Source: Granulibacter bethesdensis
GTDB lineage: Bacteria; Pseudomonadota; Alphaproteobacteria; Acetobacterales; Acetobacteraceae
Direction: 5' to 3'
DNA: 64,000 nt
Assembly (NCBI RefSeq): GCF_001889545.1
Contig: NZ_CP018194.1
Location: forward strand, 2,181,501 to 2,245,500
Every line of letters begins with the position of its first letter. Within the stretch, counting starts at the first letter, position 1. The translations under genes were made by a program, and so were the position numbers. This document shows positions 28,162 to 38,517 of the stretch, one piece after another. Below the pieces are notes generated by a model. The model ran no database searches. It worked only from the letters and a program-made list of their open reading frames with translations, and was not told the origin of the DNA.

Positions 28162-28199
28162 CCGGCTCCGGTCAGGCTCCTCTGCCTGACCGGAGCCGG
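28162..28199. terminator. Perfect 16-bp hairpin between tyrS and rocD
   Basis: A stem starting CCGGCTCCGGTCAGGC with a 6-base loop pairs perfectly with its complement, just after the tyrS stop and before the convergent rocD stop. It likely ends both transcripts. No T run follows. Confidence 0.7.
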
Positions 28200-28203
28200 G
28201 CAA

Positions 28204-29439
28204 TCACCGCGCCAGCACGGCGTGGAAATGATCCAGCGCCCAGTCCGCCTGATCCCGTGTCAGCACCAGCGGCGGCGCGATACGGATCGTATGGTCATGC
28301 GTTTCCTTGCAGAGCACGCCGCGTGTCTGCAACTGCTCGCAGATGCGGCGCGCGCCCCCGGCATCGGGGTGCAACTCCACCGCCAGCATCAGGCCACGCC
28401 CGCGCACCTCCCTGATGATCGCACCACCGATGGAGCGCAGACCGCTCAGCAGATGCGCGCCGATCACAGCGGCATTCTCGATCATGCCTTCCTCGGTCAG
28501 CACCCGCAGCGCCGCACGGGCCACCGCGCAAGCCAGCGGATTGCCACCGAACGTGCTGCCATGCTCGCCAGGATGCAGAACCCCCAGCACCTCATCGGTC
28601 GAAAGCACAGCCGAAACCGGATAAAAACCGCCCGACAATGCCTTGCCCAGCAGGGTCACATCCGCCTCGACCCCTTCATGCTCCTCAGCCAGCAACTTGC
28701 CGGTGCGACCGAGGCCGGTCTGAATTTCGTCCAGAATCATCAACACGCGATGGCGGGTGCAAAGGGCGCGGGCAGCCCGCAGATAGCCGTCCGGCGGAAT
28801 GATCACCCCGGCCTCACCCTGAATTGGCTCGGCCATGAAGGCCACCGTATTCGGGCCGATCGCCGCTTCCAATGCGGTGATATCGCCATAAGGCACAACC
28901 CGGAAACCCGGTGTGAACGGTCCAAATTCGCGTCGGGCCGTCTCATCGGTGCTGAAGCTGACAATAGACGTGGTGCGGCCATGGAAATTCTCGGCACAGA
29001 CGATGATCTCCGCCTGACCATCCGGCACACCCTTGATCTGATAGCCCCATTTGCGGGCTACCTTGATAGCGCTTTCCACCGCCTCGGCCCCGGAATTCAT
29101 CGGCAGCACCCGGTGGGAGCGGGTCAGCGTGCACAGCTCCTCATAAAACGGAGCCAGCTGATCATTGCCGAAAGCACGGGACGTCAGAGTCAGAACCGAA
29201 GCCTGAGCCGTCATCGCCTCAAGAATTTTCGGGTGGCAATGACCCTGATTGACGGCGGAATAGGCAGAGAGACAGTCCAGATAACGCTTACCCTCCACAT
29301 CCCAGACCCAGACGCCTTCCCCACGGGTCAGCACCACTGGCAGCGGCTTATAATTGCGCGCGCCATAGACGGCTTCCCTGGCCAGAAAATCCTGATTGGT
29401 CCGTGTGGAACTGGCGGTGGCCGCCAGAATGTCGCTCAT
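28204..29439 (-). CDS. rocD: Ornithine aminotransferase
   Basis: A PLP class-III aminotransferase that turns ornithine and 2-oxoglutarate into glutamate semialdehyde and glutamate. The PLP lysine lies in [33 protein letters not shown] and [14 protein letters not shown] are strongly RocD-like. The length of 411 aa is normal. An ArgD-type activity is possible, but the motifs favour RocD. It stands alone, convergent with tyrS. Confidence 0.92.
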   Translation of the reverse strand: MSDILAATASSTRTNQDFLAREAVYGARNYKPLPVVLTRGEGVWVWDVEGKRYLDCLSAYSAVNQGHCHPKILEAMTAQASVLTLTSRAFGNDQLAPFYEELCTLTRSHRVLPMNSGAEAVESAIKVARKWGYQIKGVPDGQAEIIVCAENFHGRTTSIVSFSTDETARREFGPFTPGFRVVPYGDITALEAAIGPNTVAFMAEPIQGEAGVIIPPDGYLRAARALCTRHRVLMILDEIQTGLGRTGKLLAEEHEGVEADVTLLGKALSGGFYPVSAVLSTDEVLGVLHPGEHGSTFGGNPLACAVARAALRVLTEEGMIENAAVIGAHLLSGLRSIGGAIIREVRGRGLMLAVELHPDAGGARRICEQLQTRGVLCKETHDHTIRIAPPLVLTRDQADWALDHFHAVLAR

Positions 29440-29549
29440 CGGTGGTGATCCCCGTTTTACAGTACGGTTATACAGAACAACCGCACCTCAAGGGGACGCT
29501 TCATAATCCCCCCTCCCGCAAAAGCCGACCAAAAAATACGCTGAGCTGC

Positions 29550-30131
29550 TCAGACAGGAGCCATGCCATATCGCGCTGCGACCAGCGCCACACAGCGTTC
29601 GAAAATATCAAGACAGGCGAAATCCCGACTCTGCCCATCCTCCGGCAGTACCAGGGCGATACCCTGTTCTTCCAGCAGACCCGGTATCATCAGATTATCT
29701 GGCAGACCGAAATCCTCTACCTCCATACCCGCTACAGGATCGGGCCAGCGGGTGATATGGGCGTAGCTGCGGGATGCGAAGGACGCGACATCGTTGCTGT
29801 AACCGTAAACAGGCCGTCCTTTGCCACCGAACCAGCCCAGTTCCACCAGCGTTCCTGCATCCGCCGAAGCGCCCCGAAACGGGGTCAGATTGGCGATCAC
29901 GATGTCGCAGGCCTCCATCATCACCAGATTGGCCTGAAAAATCCGTTCCCATGGTGGCAGCTTGATTGTGCCACTCTCGGCCACCGGCGCGCGGGCATGC
30001 AACCCGTAATGCTCACAAATGGCGATCTTGCGGGCCGCGCGCTCCGGCGCATCGGGCATGAAGACATCAGGCCCGGCAAGATAGGCAATCGGTCGGCGCA
30101 ACAGAAATACTCCGTGATCAGGCGGCCTCAT
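29550..30131 (-). CDS. Nucleoside 2-deoxyribosyltransferase family protein
   Basis: A 193-aa protein of the family that cleaves or swaps the base of deoxynucleosides. The start (PIAYLAGPDVFMP) and the acidic stretch ANLTPFRGASADAGTLVELGWF match the family; the catalytic Glu would be in TLVELGW. I use ATG 30131; a TTG one codon upstream is unlikely. It is downstream of the giant YhdP-like gene on the same strand, 22 bp away. The substrate is unknown. Confidence 0.85.
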   Translation of the reverse strand: MRPPDHGVFLLRRPIAYLAGPDVFMPDAPERAARKIAICEHYGLHARAPVAESGTIKLPPWERIFQANLVMMEACDIVIANLTPFRGASADAGTLVELGWFGGKGRPVYGYSNDVASFASRSYAHITRWPDPVAGMEVEDFGLPDNLMIPGLLEEQGIALVLPEDGQSRDFACLDIFERCVALVAARYGMAPV

Positions 30132-30153
30132 CAAAGGCGATTTCAGCCATCCA

Positions 30154-33100
30154 TCATTGCGGTCGTCTGAAATAGTCGAAAATCCCGCGCAAAAAACCTG
30201 GGGTCAGAGTAGCAAGCGGGTTCAGGCTGACCTGTGGATCCTGCAAGCTGCCGCTCAGGGCATAGGTTGCCGCAAACACGCCGCCGCCTTTTTCAGGACT
30301 GAACAATTTTCCTACCAGCGGCAAATGGCCCGGCAGCGTATTGAACATATAAGCCGGCACGATCGTACCCTCCAGCGCCAGCGTCTGGCCGGACAGGTCA
30401 ATACGACCTTTCATCGTACCCCCGAGCGAAATGGTGTAGGCACGGGCATCGTTAAAAGTCAGCTCGTCATCGGTCAGGCTGAACGGCGCAATCAGATCAT
30501 TCACCGGCAAACCAGGACCACTCAGCGCATCGACCAGCCCGTACAGCGTCATCGCCTGCAATACCTTTGCCGCCGCGGGTGCGCCCCGCACGCTGAACTG
30601 ATGCAGTTTTGCGGTGCCGCTGAGCCGGTGATCCGGGCTGGTATCGTCAAAGCGGCCATGCAGGGTCAGGCGGCCATTGATAATCTCATCCGTCAGATCG
30701 AGCGTACTCAGCAGGGCTCCTGCATCGGTCGCCTGTGCATCCAGCACTCTTCCACTGCCATCCGGAACGATGACGAAGGAAAACAGGCCACCTGCCGTAT
30801 CTCGCCCCGTCACTGTGACATTGCGATAGAGCGTGCCGTCATTGACAATGGCAATGCTGATGCCGAGCACTGCGCCCTGATCCACGGCGATCAGCCGGTC
30901 GAGCTTTCCGCTGATCTGAAACGGCTGACCTGGTGTTTCAGCCTGCGCCTGATCTCGGCGTCGATAGGAGGGCTGGCGCAATCCCTGACGTTTCAGCGGA
31001 TGACTGAGATCAATCACCCCACCCGTAAGACGGCCCTGAATGGGTGCCCCCGTCCTGCCCGGAAACAGGATGGAGCCGGAAAGATGACTGTCACCCACCT
31101 GCACCGTATCGAACTGAAGCAATGTCCCGCCCCCCTCCGCACCAGCGGCACTGCCTGACAGAGACAAATTCGGAGCAGACACCTGAAGATTCTGCACGAC
31201 GGACAGATGATCGCCCTGAAGAGTGATAGAGGCACTGGCACTCCCTGGCTGACCTGCGCTTTTCTGCCAGCCCAGCCGATCGATCATGGCAGACAGATCA
31301 GTCAGATCGGCCGCCAGATCGACCGTTGCCTTCCCGCTGCGATAACGGTTGTAGGCAACATCGAGATCGGTGGCACCCGACAGATTGACCTTGCCGCTCC
31401 TGATCCCCAGGCGCTCCAGATCGGCCACGGCCGCATGCGCCTGGACGGTCGCCTTCTCCAGCACCTGTTGCGGCGGTCCATGACGGAAATCCATGCCGGC
31501 CCTGATCCGGGCAGGAATATCCGCCACCACGCAATGCCCGGCCAATGACAGACCGTTCTCCGAAACGTCATAGGTGAAGTCGCCGTTTTCCAGATCTTGC
31601 CCGGCCAATACGTCATGCAGAACCAAAGCACTGATGTGCCCTTCAGAGGCTATGGCGACATCTTCCATTGCAACTTTTTTTCTCAGTGGCAGCGCCACGT
31701 TGAGAATGCCGGAGAACTGCCCCTCCGGCTGTCCCAGATCCATCGGATGCTCACTGAGCAGGTGCAGTCTCGGATGCGAGAGAAGCTTCTCCAGTCCCGG
31801 CACGGTACCTGAAAGTTCACCCTGAATAGCGGATTGCTGGTCTTTCTCTGTCAGCCCGGCAATCTCCATCACTGCATGTCTGACTGCGATGCCGTATGCC
31901 GGCACGCGACCGCCTCCGGCCTCGATGGTCAGCCGGTGCGGCTCTGTCACCCGTACCGTGCCGTTCATCCCCTGAATGGGCGGTACCGGACGCAGCCAGT
32001 GAATGGAAGCGTTCCGTATCGTCAGAAGACCATCGATCCCGTCCAGCGCCGGATGGCTGAAATCCTCACTGACCGAAGCCATCAAGGTGAGCGTGCCGGA
32101 TTCGATCCGGCCCACCTTCATGTTCTGCGTGATCCATTCATGCGCACCATGCGCAAAACGCGCAGGCCACAGGGATGGCAGCCCGTCCAGCGGCAGAACC
32201 CCGACATCCAGATGGAACTGCGCATGGCGGCGCCCTTCCGAGACCGGCTCCAGACTGCCGCTCCCTTTGAAAACCGGTGCGGCCCCTGCATCCCCTTCCA
32301 GCCCCAGCGTCAGGGAAGACAGAAGAGTGCGCCCGGTGATCATGTCAGCATCAAGACGAGCGGCAAAAACCCGTATCTTCACCGTCTGATTGTCTATCGT
32401 TACGGTGCCGGGCTGGCTCTGCACATCAAGGCTCGCCCTTTTGAAAGCAAGATCGGAACCAATCAGGGCGGTTGCACGCAGACCAACCGGGACCTCCGCC
32501 GCGGCCAGCATTTTTATCTGTGAAGACAAATCAGCCAGCGCCGAGACCGGCATCATCCCGGCCTCGAACACGATCCCCAGCCCGTTTCGATCCGGCCCGT
32601 TTTGCGCCAGCGTCGCATCACCGACCTTCAGCAGCAAGGGCGTCGAAGCGCCTCCCGCCACCAGTCTGGCCCGAACCGATCCATCCAGCGGTGGCGAAGA
32701 ATCATCCACCTTCTTTCTCTCGACCGATAGGGCAAGTCCACGATGGAGCGAGGCTTCTATCTCCTCCAGACGCCACGGCGATGCCGAAACCTCCGTGCGG
32801 CCGGATACCATCAACCGGTGAACCGCGGCATGATCGGGCAGAAGCGCCCAGCTACGGCGCTCCCAAATTCTGAAAGTCTCCAGATGACGCTGAAGGTCGA
32901 AATCGTCAGGTGACGGGGCCGAGACCGTCCCCAAGCGGGATGGTGGCAGCGCAATGGCGGTGTCCTCGATCAGCACCGTCTGCACACGCGGATGCCGGGA
33001 CAGCAGCAGCCCGGATACCGCCCCAACCCGGAGCAGCCCGATCCTGGCCAGATCAGGCGCAGTCTCCGGCTGGCGCACATCCCGAATGGTCACACCACGC

Positions 33101-33480
33101 AATTGCACGTCCAGTATGGCATCGGGACCGTGTTTCCAGCCATCCCATGTCATCACCAGATACGGAATATCGATGCGGAAAGGCGCAAGCCTTCCCGGCA
33201 GACGCACAACCAGTCCTTGCCCCCCGGCTTTGCTGACCGCCTCCGCCCCGCCGGGCAGATCGGTGCCGGTCCGGGCCAATCCCTGTAGACTGCGCCCCAG
33301 AATATCGGTCAGATCAAGCGGACCATGCGACAGGCGCAACCCCAGCGCCACAAAGCCGACTGAAACCAGCACAGCGGCCCCGATGGCAGTCTGCAATGCC
33401 AGGCGGATAACCCTGCCGAGCAGCCATCCGGCTTGACCACTCCACCGCCTCACGGGAAGGCTTCCAGTCCGCCAGCGCAT
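30154..33480 (-). CDS. Large AsmA/YhdP-like envelope protein (DUF3971-type)
   Basis: A 1108-aa protein anchored by one N-terminal membrane segment (about residues 22-48, LALQTAIGAAVLVSVGFVAL), with the rest periplasmic and rich in beta-repeats. The C-terminal part (KVLQAMTLYGLVDALSG, then LEGTIVPAYMFN and NPLATLTPGFLRGIF) is the AsmA-like domain seen in YhdP/TamB relatives, proteins thought to move phospholipid between membranes. I use ATG 33480; an upstream extension would overlap glnE on the other strand. It is divergent from glnE by 17 bp. Confidence 0.85.
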   Translation of the reverse strand: MRWRTGSLPVRRWSGQAGWLLGRVIRLALQTAIGAAVLVSVGFVALGLRLSHGPLDLTDILGRSLQGLARTGTDLPGGAEAVSKAGGQGLVVRLPGRLAPFRIDIPYLVMTWDGWKHGPDAILDVQLRGVTIRDVRQPETAPDLARIGLLRVGAVSGLLLSRHPRVQTVLIEDTAIALPPSRLGTVSAPSPDDFDLQRHLETFRIWERRSWALLPDHAAVHRLMVSGRTEVSASPWRLEEIEASLHRGLALSVERKKVDDSSPPLDGSVRARLVAGGASTPLLLKVGDATLAQNGPDRNGLGIVFEAGMMPVSALADLSSQIKMLAAAEVPVGLRATALIGSDLAFKRASLDVQSQPGTVTIDNQTVKIRVFAARLDADMITGRTLLSSLTLGLEGDAGAAPVFKGSGSLEPVSEGRRHAQFHLDVGVLPLDGLPSLWPARFAHGAHEWITQNMKVGRIESGTLTLMASVSEDFSHPALDGIDGLLTIRNASIHWLRPVPPIQGMNGTVRVTEPHRLTIEAGGGRVPAYGIAVRHAVMEIAGLTEKDQQSAIQGELSGTVPGLEKLLSHPRLHLLSEHPMDLGQPEGQFSGILNVALPLRKKVAMEDVAIASEGHISALVLHDVLAGQDLENGDFTYDVSENGLSLAGHCVVADIPARIRAGMDFRHGPPQQVLEKATVQAHAAVADLERLGIRSGKVNLSGATDLDVAYNRYRSGKATVDLAADLTDLSAMIDRLGWQKSAGQPGSASASITLQGDHLSVVQNLQVSAPNLSLSGSAAGAEGGGTLLQFDTVQVGDSHLSGSILFPGRTGAPIQGRLTGGVIDLSHPLKRQGLRQPSYRRRDQAQAETPGQPFQISGKLDRLIAVDQGAVLGISIAIVNDGTLYRNVTVTGRDTAGGLFSFVIVPDGSGRVLDAQATDAGALLSTLDLTDEIINGRLTLHGRFDDTSPDHRLSGTAKLHQFSVRGAPAAAKVLQAMTLYGLVDALSGPGLPVNDLIAPFSLTDDELTFNDARAYTISLGGTMKGRIDLSGQTLALEGTIVPAYMFNTLPGHLPLVGKLFSPEKGGGVFAATYALSGSLQDPQVSLNPLATLTPGFLRGIFDYFRRPQ

Positions 33481-33497
33481 ACGTAAGGAACTGACAC

Positions 33498-36400
33498 GTG
33501 ACCGACAGCCTGCCTCCCGCAAGGATCGACACTCCCCTGCCCCAGGGACAGGGATCGGGTGGTCTGCTGGAGGCATGTTGGCCTGCCCCCGCCAATCTCC
33601 ATGCCGCCGAGCGGCTGCTGGAACAGTTTGCCGCACTGGGGGAGGCCGAGGCTCAGGCGCTTATGCATCCCGCCTTCCGTGCCATGCTGATGGCGTTGGG
33701 AGGGAACAGCCCCTATTTGTCCGAACTGGCCCTGAAAGAATCCGCCCTGTTGCTGGAAGCCGTGGTGATCGGTCCCGAAGCCAGTCTGGAGCAGATTTTC
33801 GCTCGTCTTGCCGCCGTTCCGGCCACAGTACCCCGTCTGCCTCTGGCTACAGCCCTGAGGACAGCCAAACGGCAGGCGGCGCTGATCATTGCGCTGGGCG
33901 ATACGGGGGGATTGTTCACTCTTGAACAAGTCACCTCCGCCCTCTCCACGCTTGCAGAAAGCACCTTGCGCAAGGCCGTGGCGTATCTGCTGAACGAAGC
34001 GGCCTCTGCCGGCCGCATTCATCTTCCAGACCCGTCCGAGGCTGCTGTCGGCAGCGGTTTCACCGTGCTGGGCATGGGCAAGCTCGGCGCGCGGGAATTG
34101 AACTATTCCAGTGATATCGACCTCATTCTTCTTTACGATCCCGCTTCCCAGGCCGGATCGCAGGCCGAGTCGCGGGATGAGTTGGGCGCCCTGTTTACAC
34201 GGATTGCCCGCAATATCGTCACCCTGATGGAAAGTCGCAATGAAGGCGGCGCGGCCGGGGGATACGTGTTCCGCACCGATCTTCGTCTGCGCCCCGACCC
34301 CGGCGCTACGGCCCCCGCCATCTCCCTCCCGGCTGCCCTCAGCTATTACGAGAGCATGGGCCAGAACTGGGAACGTGCCGCCATGTCGAAGGCGCGACCG
34401 GTGGCAGGAGACCTCGCACTGGGTCAGATGTTTCTGGACGCCATTCGGCCCTTCATCTGGCGTCGCTATCTGGATTTCGCCGCCATAGCCGATATTCACG
34501 CCATGAAGCACCGGATCGATATCCATCGCGGGAACGGTCGCGGTACGCCCCCCACCTCTATGATGGACCGGCTGGCCGGGTTCAATCTGAAGCTTGGCCA
34601 GGGCGGCATCCGCGAGATCGAGTTTCTGGTGCAGACCCTCGAACTGGTCTGGGGCGGGCGCGATCCGGAACTGCGCGAGCCACGCACCCTGATCGCCCTG
34701 CGCCTGCTGGCTGATCGTCAACACATCGCCGCCGATGTCGCAGAGGAACTGGCAGAGGCTTACCGCTTTCTGCGCATGGCCGAGCACCGGGTGCAGATGG
34801 TCAATGATCGCCAGACCCATTCCCTGCCCGCGCCCGGACCACATATGGCCGAGCAGATGCACGCCATCGCCCTGTTCCTTGGCTTTCCCGACACGAATGC
34901 CTTCGCTGCAACCCTGCTGCACCATGTGGACCGGGTGCAAGCCCATTACCGCACCCTGTTCGAGAGCGTCACGGATGACCCTGATCATGCGGGCCAGCTC
35001 GACTTCAGCGGCGACGGCGAACCGCCAACCACGATCGAGACATTGCACGCTATGGGCTATACGCAGCCGGCACAGGTGGTCGAGATCGTCCGTGCCTGGC
35101 ATAGCGGACGGCTTCGTGCCCTGCGCTCGGAACGGGCGCGGCAGCTTTTGACCGCCCTGCTGCCCAGTCTGCTGTGTGCCTTCGCCCGTCAGAGCCAGCC
35201 CGATACCGTGTTGGCCCGTTTCGACGGGTTGCTGGCCCAGCTTCCCGCAGGCGTGCAGATTCTCTCGCTGTTCCAGCGCAACCCCGCTTTGCTGGAGCGG
35301 GTGGCACGGGTACTGGGGGCTGCTCCCTCGCTCTCCGATCATCTGGCCAGAGTGCCGAGCGCGCTGGAGGGGCTGATCATCCCAGGCGAAACGCTTCCCC
35401 CTGCCTCCCGGCAGATTGCCGATGCGCTCAGTGACTGCCGTGATCTGGAGGAGGTAATCCGTGCCCTGCGCGAAACCGCGCGGCAGGAGGATTTCCGTAT
35501 TTCCGTCGCCACCATGACCGGCGATATGGATGTGGATGAGGCCGGAATCATCCGCACCGCAATGGCGGACGGCGTCGTCAGCACCCTGCTGCCGCATGTG
35601 ATGGAGGACCACGTGTCCCGCCACGGCATCATCCCGAATGGCGGGATCGCCGTGATTGCCCTCGGCAAGGCTGGCGGGCGGGAGATGATGGCCGGTTCCG
35701 ATCTCGATCTGATGATGATCTATGATCACCCGGAAGATGTCAGTGAAAGTCAGCCCGGCGGCAATCCGGGCGTGCGTCCGTTGCCACCCAGTGCTTACTA
35801 TACACGGGCGGCACAGAGCTTTATCGCCAAGTTGACCGCACAGGGACCGGGCGGCCCGGCTTTCGCGGTGGATATGCGCCTGCGCCCCTCCGGCAATCAG
35901 GGACCGGTGGCTGTGTCCCTCTCCTCCTTCCAGCGTTACCACCGGGAAAGCGCGTGGACCTGGGAACGGATGGCCCTGACCCGCGCCCGCGTCATTGCCG
36001 GCCCTGAAGCCCTGTGCCAACGGGTGAGGGAGGCAATCGAAACGGCACTGAACCGGCCTGTCCCTGCCGAGACGATCCGTGTCGATGCTGCCACAATGCG
36101 CGCGAGGATCATGCGGGAACATCCCAATCCCGGCCCGTGGGATATCCGTACCCGGCCCGGTGGGCAGCAGGAGGTAGAGTTCATCGTTCAGGTTCTGCAG
36201 TTGATTCACGGTCCGGCCAACCCATCGGTGCGTGCCACCTCAACGCGTGATGCTGTCAGACAGCTGCATCAGGCCGGTTTTCTGTCCGAAGAGGATATGG
36301 GACTGCTGATCCATGCCGACCATCTGGGTCGCGGTGTTCAGGGGCTGCTGCGGATCACGCTGGGCCGAACGGCGCGGGACAGGCTGCCCACGGCATCGGC

Positions 36401-36533
36401 CGAGGCGCTGGTGGAGGCTCTGGCCGAGCCGGGAGTCACCGATGAAGAGACACTGAGGGCCCGTCTCGATGACATTGGCCAGCGCGTGCGGGAGGCGTTC
36501 ATCCGCCATATCGGTGATATTCCCCCGCCCTAG
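33498..36533 (+). CDS. glnE: Glutamine synthetase adenylyltransferase/deadenylase GlnE
   Basis: GlnE adds and removes AMP on glutamine synthetase to match nitrogen supply. Both nucleotidyltransferase domains are seen, with GMGKLGARELNYSSDIDL near residue 193 and ALGKAGGREMMAGSDLDL near residue 722; each keeps the GS-DxD metal site. The length of 1011 aa is close to other alphaproteobacteria. The start is GTG 33498 with AAGGA eight bases upstream. Confidence 0.96.
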   Translation: MTDSLPPARIDTPLPQGQGSGGLLEACWPAPANLHAAERLLEQFAALGEAEAQALMHPAFRAMLMALGGNSPYLSELALKESALLLEAVVIGPEASLEQIFARLAAVPATVPRLPLATALRTAKRQAALIIALGDTGGLFTLEQVTSALSTLAESTLRKAVAYLLNEAASAGRIHLPDPSEAAVGSGFTVLGMGKLGARELNYSSDIDLILLYDPASQAGSQAESRDELGALFTRIARNIVTLMESRNEGGAAGGYVFRTDLRLRPDPGATAPAISLPAALSYYESMGQNWERAAMSKARPVAGDLALGQMFLDAIRPFIWRRYLDFAAIADIHAMKHRIDIHRGNGRGTPPTSMMDRLAGFNLKLGQGGIREIEFLVQTLELVWGGRDPELREPRTLIALRLLADRQHIAADVAEELAEAYRFLRMAEHRVQMVNDRQTHSLPAPGPHMAEQMHAIALFLGFPDTNAFAATLLHHVDRVQAHYRTLFESVTDDPDHAGQLDFSGDGEPPTTIETLHAMGYTQPAQVVEIVRAWHSGRLRALRSERARQLLTALLPSLLCAFARQSQPDTVLARFDGLLAQLPAGVQILSLFQRNPALLERVARVLGAAPSLSDHLARVPSALEGLIIPGETLPPASRQIADALSDCRDLEEVIRALRETARQEDFRISVATMTGDMDVDEAGIIRTAMADGVVSTLLPHVMEDHVSRHGIIPNGGIAVIALGKAGGREMMAGSDLDLMMIYDHPEDVSESQPGGNPGVRPLPPSAYYTRAAQSFIAKLTAQGPGGPAFAVDMRLRPSGNQGPVAVSLSSFQRYHRESAWTWERMALTRARVIAGPEALCQRVREAIETALNRPVPAETIRVDAATMRARIMREHPNPGPWDIRTRPGGQQEVEFIVQVLQLIHGPANPSVRATSTRDAVRQLHQAGFLSEEDMGLLIHADHLGRGVQGLLRITLGRTARDRLPTASAEALVEALAEPGVTDEETLRARLDDIGQRVREAFIRHIGDIPPP

Positions 36534-36629
36534 CAGAATCTCTGACAAAGAGAATGACTTTTCCGATCCCGGTACCCTGTGCCATGCAGCCGCATGACAA
36601 CCGAACACTCTGACAGGGAGATTCGCGCC

Positions 36630-37097
36630 ATGAGCACTCTTGCCGAAGGCGATACCGCCCCGGACTTCACCCTTCCCGCCAGCCGGGGCCGCACCGCCAG
36701 CCTTTCCTCACTGCGGGGCAAACCGGTCGTGGTCTACTTCTATCCCAAGGCCGATACGTCAGGTTGCACCAAGGAAGCCTGCGCCTTTCAGGAAGCCCTG
36801 CCCGCACTGGGGACAAGTGGTCTGACCGTCATCGGCATATCGCGGGACAAGATGAAGGCCATTGATGCCTTCGCCGACAAATACGCGCTCGATTTCCTGT
36901 TGGCTTCTGATGAGAGCGGCGCAGTTTCAGAGGCGTACGGAACGTGGATCGAAAAATCCATGTATGGACGCAGCTATATGGGCCTGGATCGCGCCACTTT
37001 CCTGATCGACGCGGAGGGACGTATTGCCCGCATCTGGCGCAAGGTGAAAGTCACGGGCCATGTCAAACAGGTGACGGCGGCAGCGGCAGAGCTTTGA
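36630..37097 (+). CDS. bcp: Peroxiredoxin, Bcp/PrxQ family
   Basis: A thiol peroxidase of 155 aa that reduces hydroperoxides. The peroxidatic C46 and resolving C51 are in TSGCTKEACAF, the PrxQ arrangement. Start ATG 36630 has GGGAG upstream. The last 35 bases overlap the convergent permease gene. It follows glnE after a 96-bp gap. Confidence 0.94.
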   Translation: MSTLAEGDTAPDFTLPASRGRTASLSSLRGKPVVVYFYPKADTSGCTKEACAFQEALPALGTSGLTVIGISRDKMKAIDAFADKYALDFLLASDESGAVSEAYGTWIEKSMYGRSYMGLDRATFLIDAEGRIARIWRKVKVTGHVKQVTAAAAEL

Positions 37098-38517
37098 CCG
37101 GCCTCGCCAGCACCGAATGATGCATGGCGTAGGTAAGGTAGAACACCAGCGCCACCGCGATCCAGACCGCAAAGAAAACCAGCGTGATGGATGGCAACAA
37201 CACGATCAGATAGAGGCAGCATACTGCGCTCAGCAGTGGCACCCATGGATAGAAAGGCACACGATAACAGCAGGGCAGATCACCATGACGACGCCTCAGG
37301 ACGATCAGCCCTGCCGAAACGGCCAGAAACGCGATCAGCGTTCCCATGCTGGTCAGATTGGCGAGCATATCAAGCGGAAACATCGCCGCCAGCGCCGCAA
37401 CCGCCGCTGCCACAATCCATGTATTGGCCAGCGGGGCATGGCTGGCTGCATCAACATGATGAAACACCGGCGGCATCAGACCATCACGGCTCATCACGAA
37501 CAGAATGCGGGTCTGGCCATATATCGTCACCAGCGTCACGCTGAAAATCGACACCAGGGCGCCGATGCATAAGAGCACGGAAGGCCAGGCAGAGCCGGTC
37601 ACCTGCTCCAGTATCACGGCCAGTCCGGCTTCCTGACCGGCAAAGCGCGTCCATGGTTGCGCGCCGATCGCCGCCACGGCAACCATGATATACACAAGCG
37701 AGACGATGCCCAGACACAACAGAATAGCCCGCGGCAAAGTGCGCCCCGGATCTTTCACCTCCTCGGCCGCGGTGCAGATCGTATCAATGCCGACATAGGA
37801 GAAAAACACTGTCGCGGCAGCACTGCCGACACCGCCCAGCCCCAAAGGCATGAACGGGGTCAGATGCTGCACACGAAAGGCACAGAGTGCGATCCCCGCA
37901 AACAGCAGCAGAACCAGCAGCTTCATGCCCACCAGAATGGCGTTGATCGTGCTGGAGTCCGAAACGCCACGTGACAGAAGGCCCGCACAGAGCATGACCA
38001 GCACAAGCGCAGGCAGGTTGATATAACCTCCATTGCCTGGTGCCGCGGTGATCGCATGCGGCAATGTCAGGCCAATAGTGTCGCCCAGCAACTGGTTCAG
38101 ATACTGCGCCCAGCCCACCGCAATGGCGGAGGCCGCTACGCCATATTCCAGCAGCAGACAGGCTCCGACCAGAAAAGCAGCGACCTCTCCCATCGTTGCA
38201 TAGGTATAGGAATAGGAAGAGCCGGCCTCCGGCACAGTGGAAGCGACTTCCGCATAGCAAAGCGCCGTCAAGGCCGCCGTCAGCCCCGCAATCGCAAAAG
38301 CCAGAATCGTCCCCGGCCCGGCTTTCGGGACCGCCGTTGCCAGAGCGACGAAAATACCGGTGCCAATGGTTGAGCCAACGCCAATCATCGCCAGACGCCA
38401 CAGGCCAATCGTGCGCGATAGTCCCACCTTGCCAGCGTCTAACGGTATCTCACCGCCGGCAAGGGCAATATTCCGACATCTCAGGACAGCCTGAAGCCAG
38501 GGTGCTTTGTCAGCCAT
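37063..38517 (-). CDS. Amino-acid permease, cationic amino-acid transporter type (APC)
   Basis: A 484-aa carrier with about 12-13 membrane segments. The first segment motif MIGVGSTIGTGIFVALA and the following GPGTILAFAIAGL are hallmarks of the APC superfamily, CAT branch. I start at ATG 38517 (MADKAPWLQ), overlapping the msrQ stop by 8 bp, so it is coupled to msrQ. The substrate is probably a cationic or neutral amino acid, inferred from the family. Confidence 0.9.
   Translation of the reverse strand: MADKAPWLQAVLRCRNIALAGGEIPLDAGKVGLSRTIGLWRLAMIGVGSTIGTGIFVALATAVPKAGPGTILAFAIAGLTAALTALCYAEVASTVPEAGSSYSYTYATMGEVAAFLVGACLLLEYGVAASAIAVGWAQYLNQLLGDTIGLTLPHAITAAPGNGGYINLPALVLVMLCAGLLSRGVSDSSTINAILVGMKLLVLLLFAGIALCAFRVQHLTPFMPLGLGGVGSAAATVFFSYVGIDTICTAAEEVKDPGRTLPRAILLCLGIVSLVYIMVAVAAIGAQPWTRFAGQEAGLAVILEQVTGSAWPSVLLCIGALVSIFSVTLVTIYGQTRILFVMSRDGLMPPVFHHVDAASHAPLANTWIVAAAVAALAAMFPLDMLANLTSMGTLIAFLAVSAGLIVLRRRHGDLPCCYRVPFYPWVPLLSAVCCLYLIVLLPSITLVFFAVWIAVALVFYLTYAMHHSVLARPVKALPLPPSPV

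Noticed and set aside
33450-36209. A 919-codon open frame on the strand opposite glnE
   Set aside because: It is a shadow of glnE in GC-rich DNA: it is rich in His, Gly and Gln, has no recognisable motif, and glnE has full family support.
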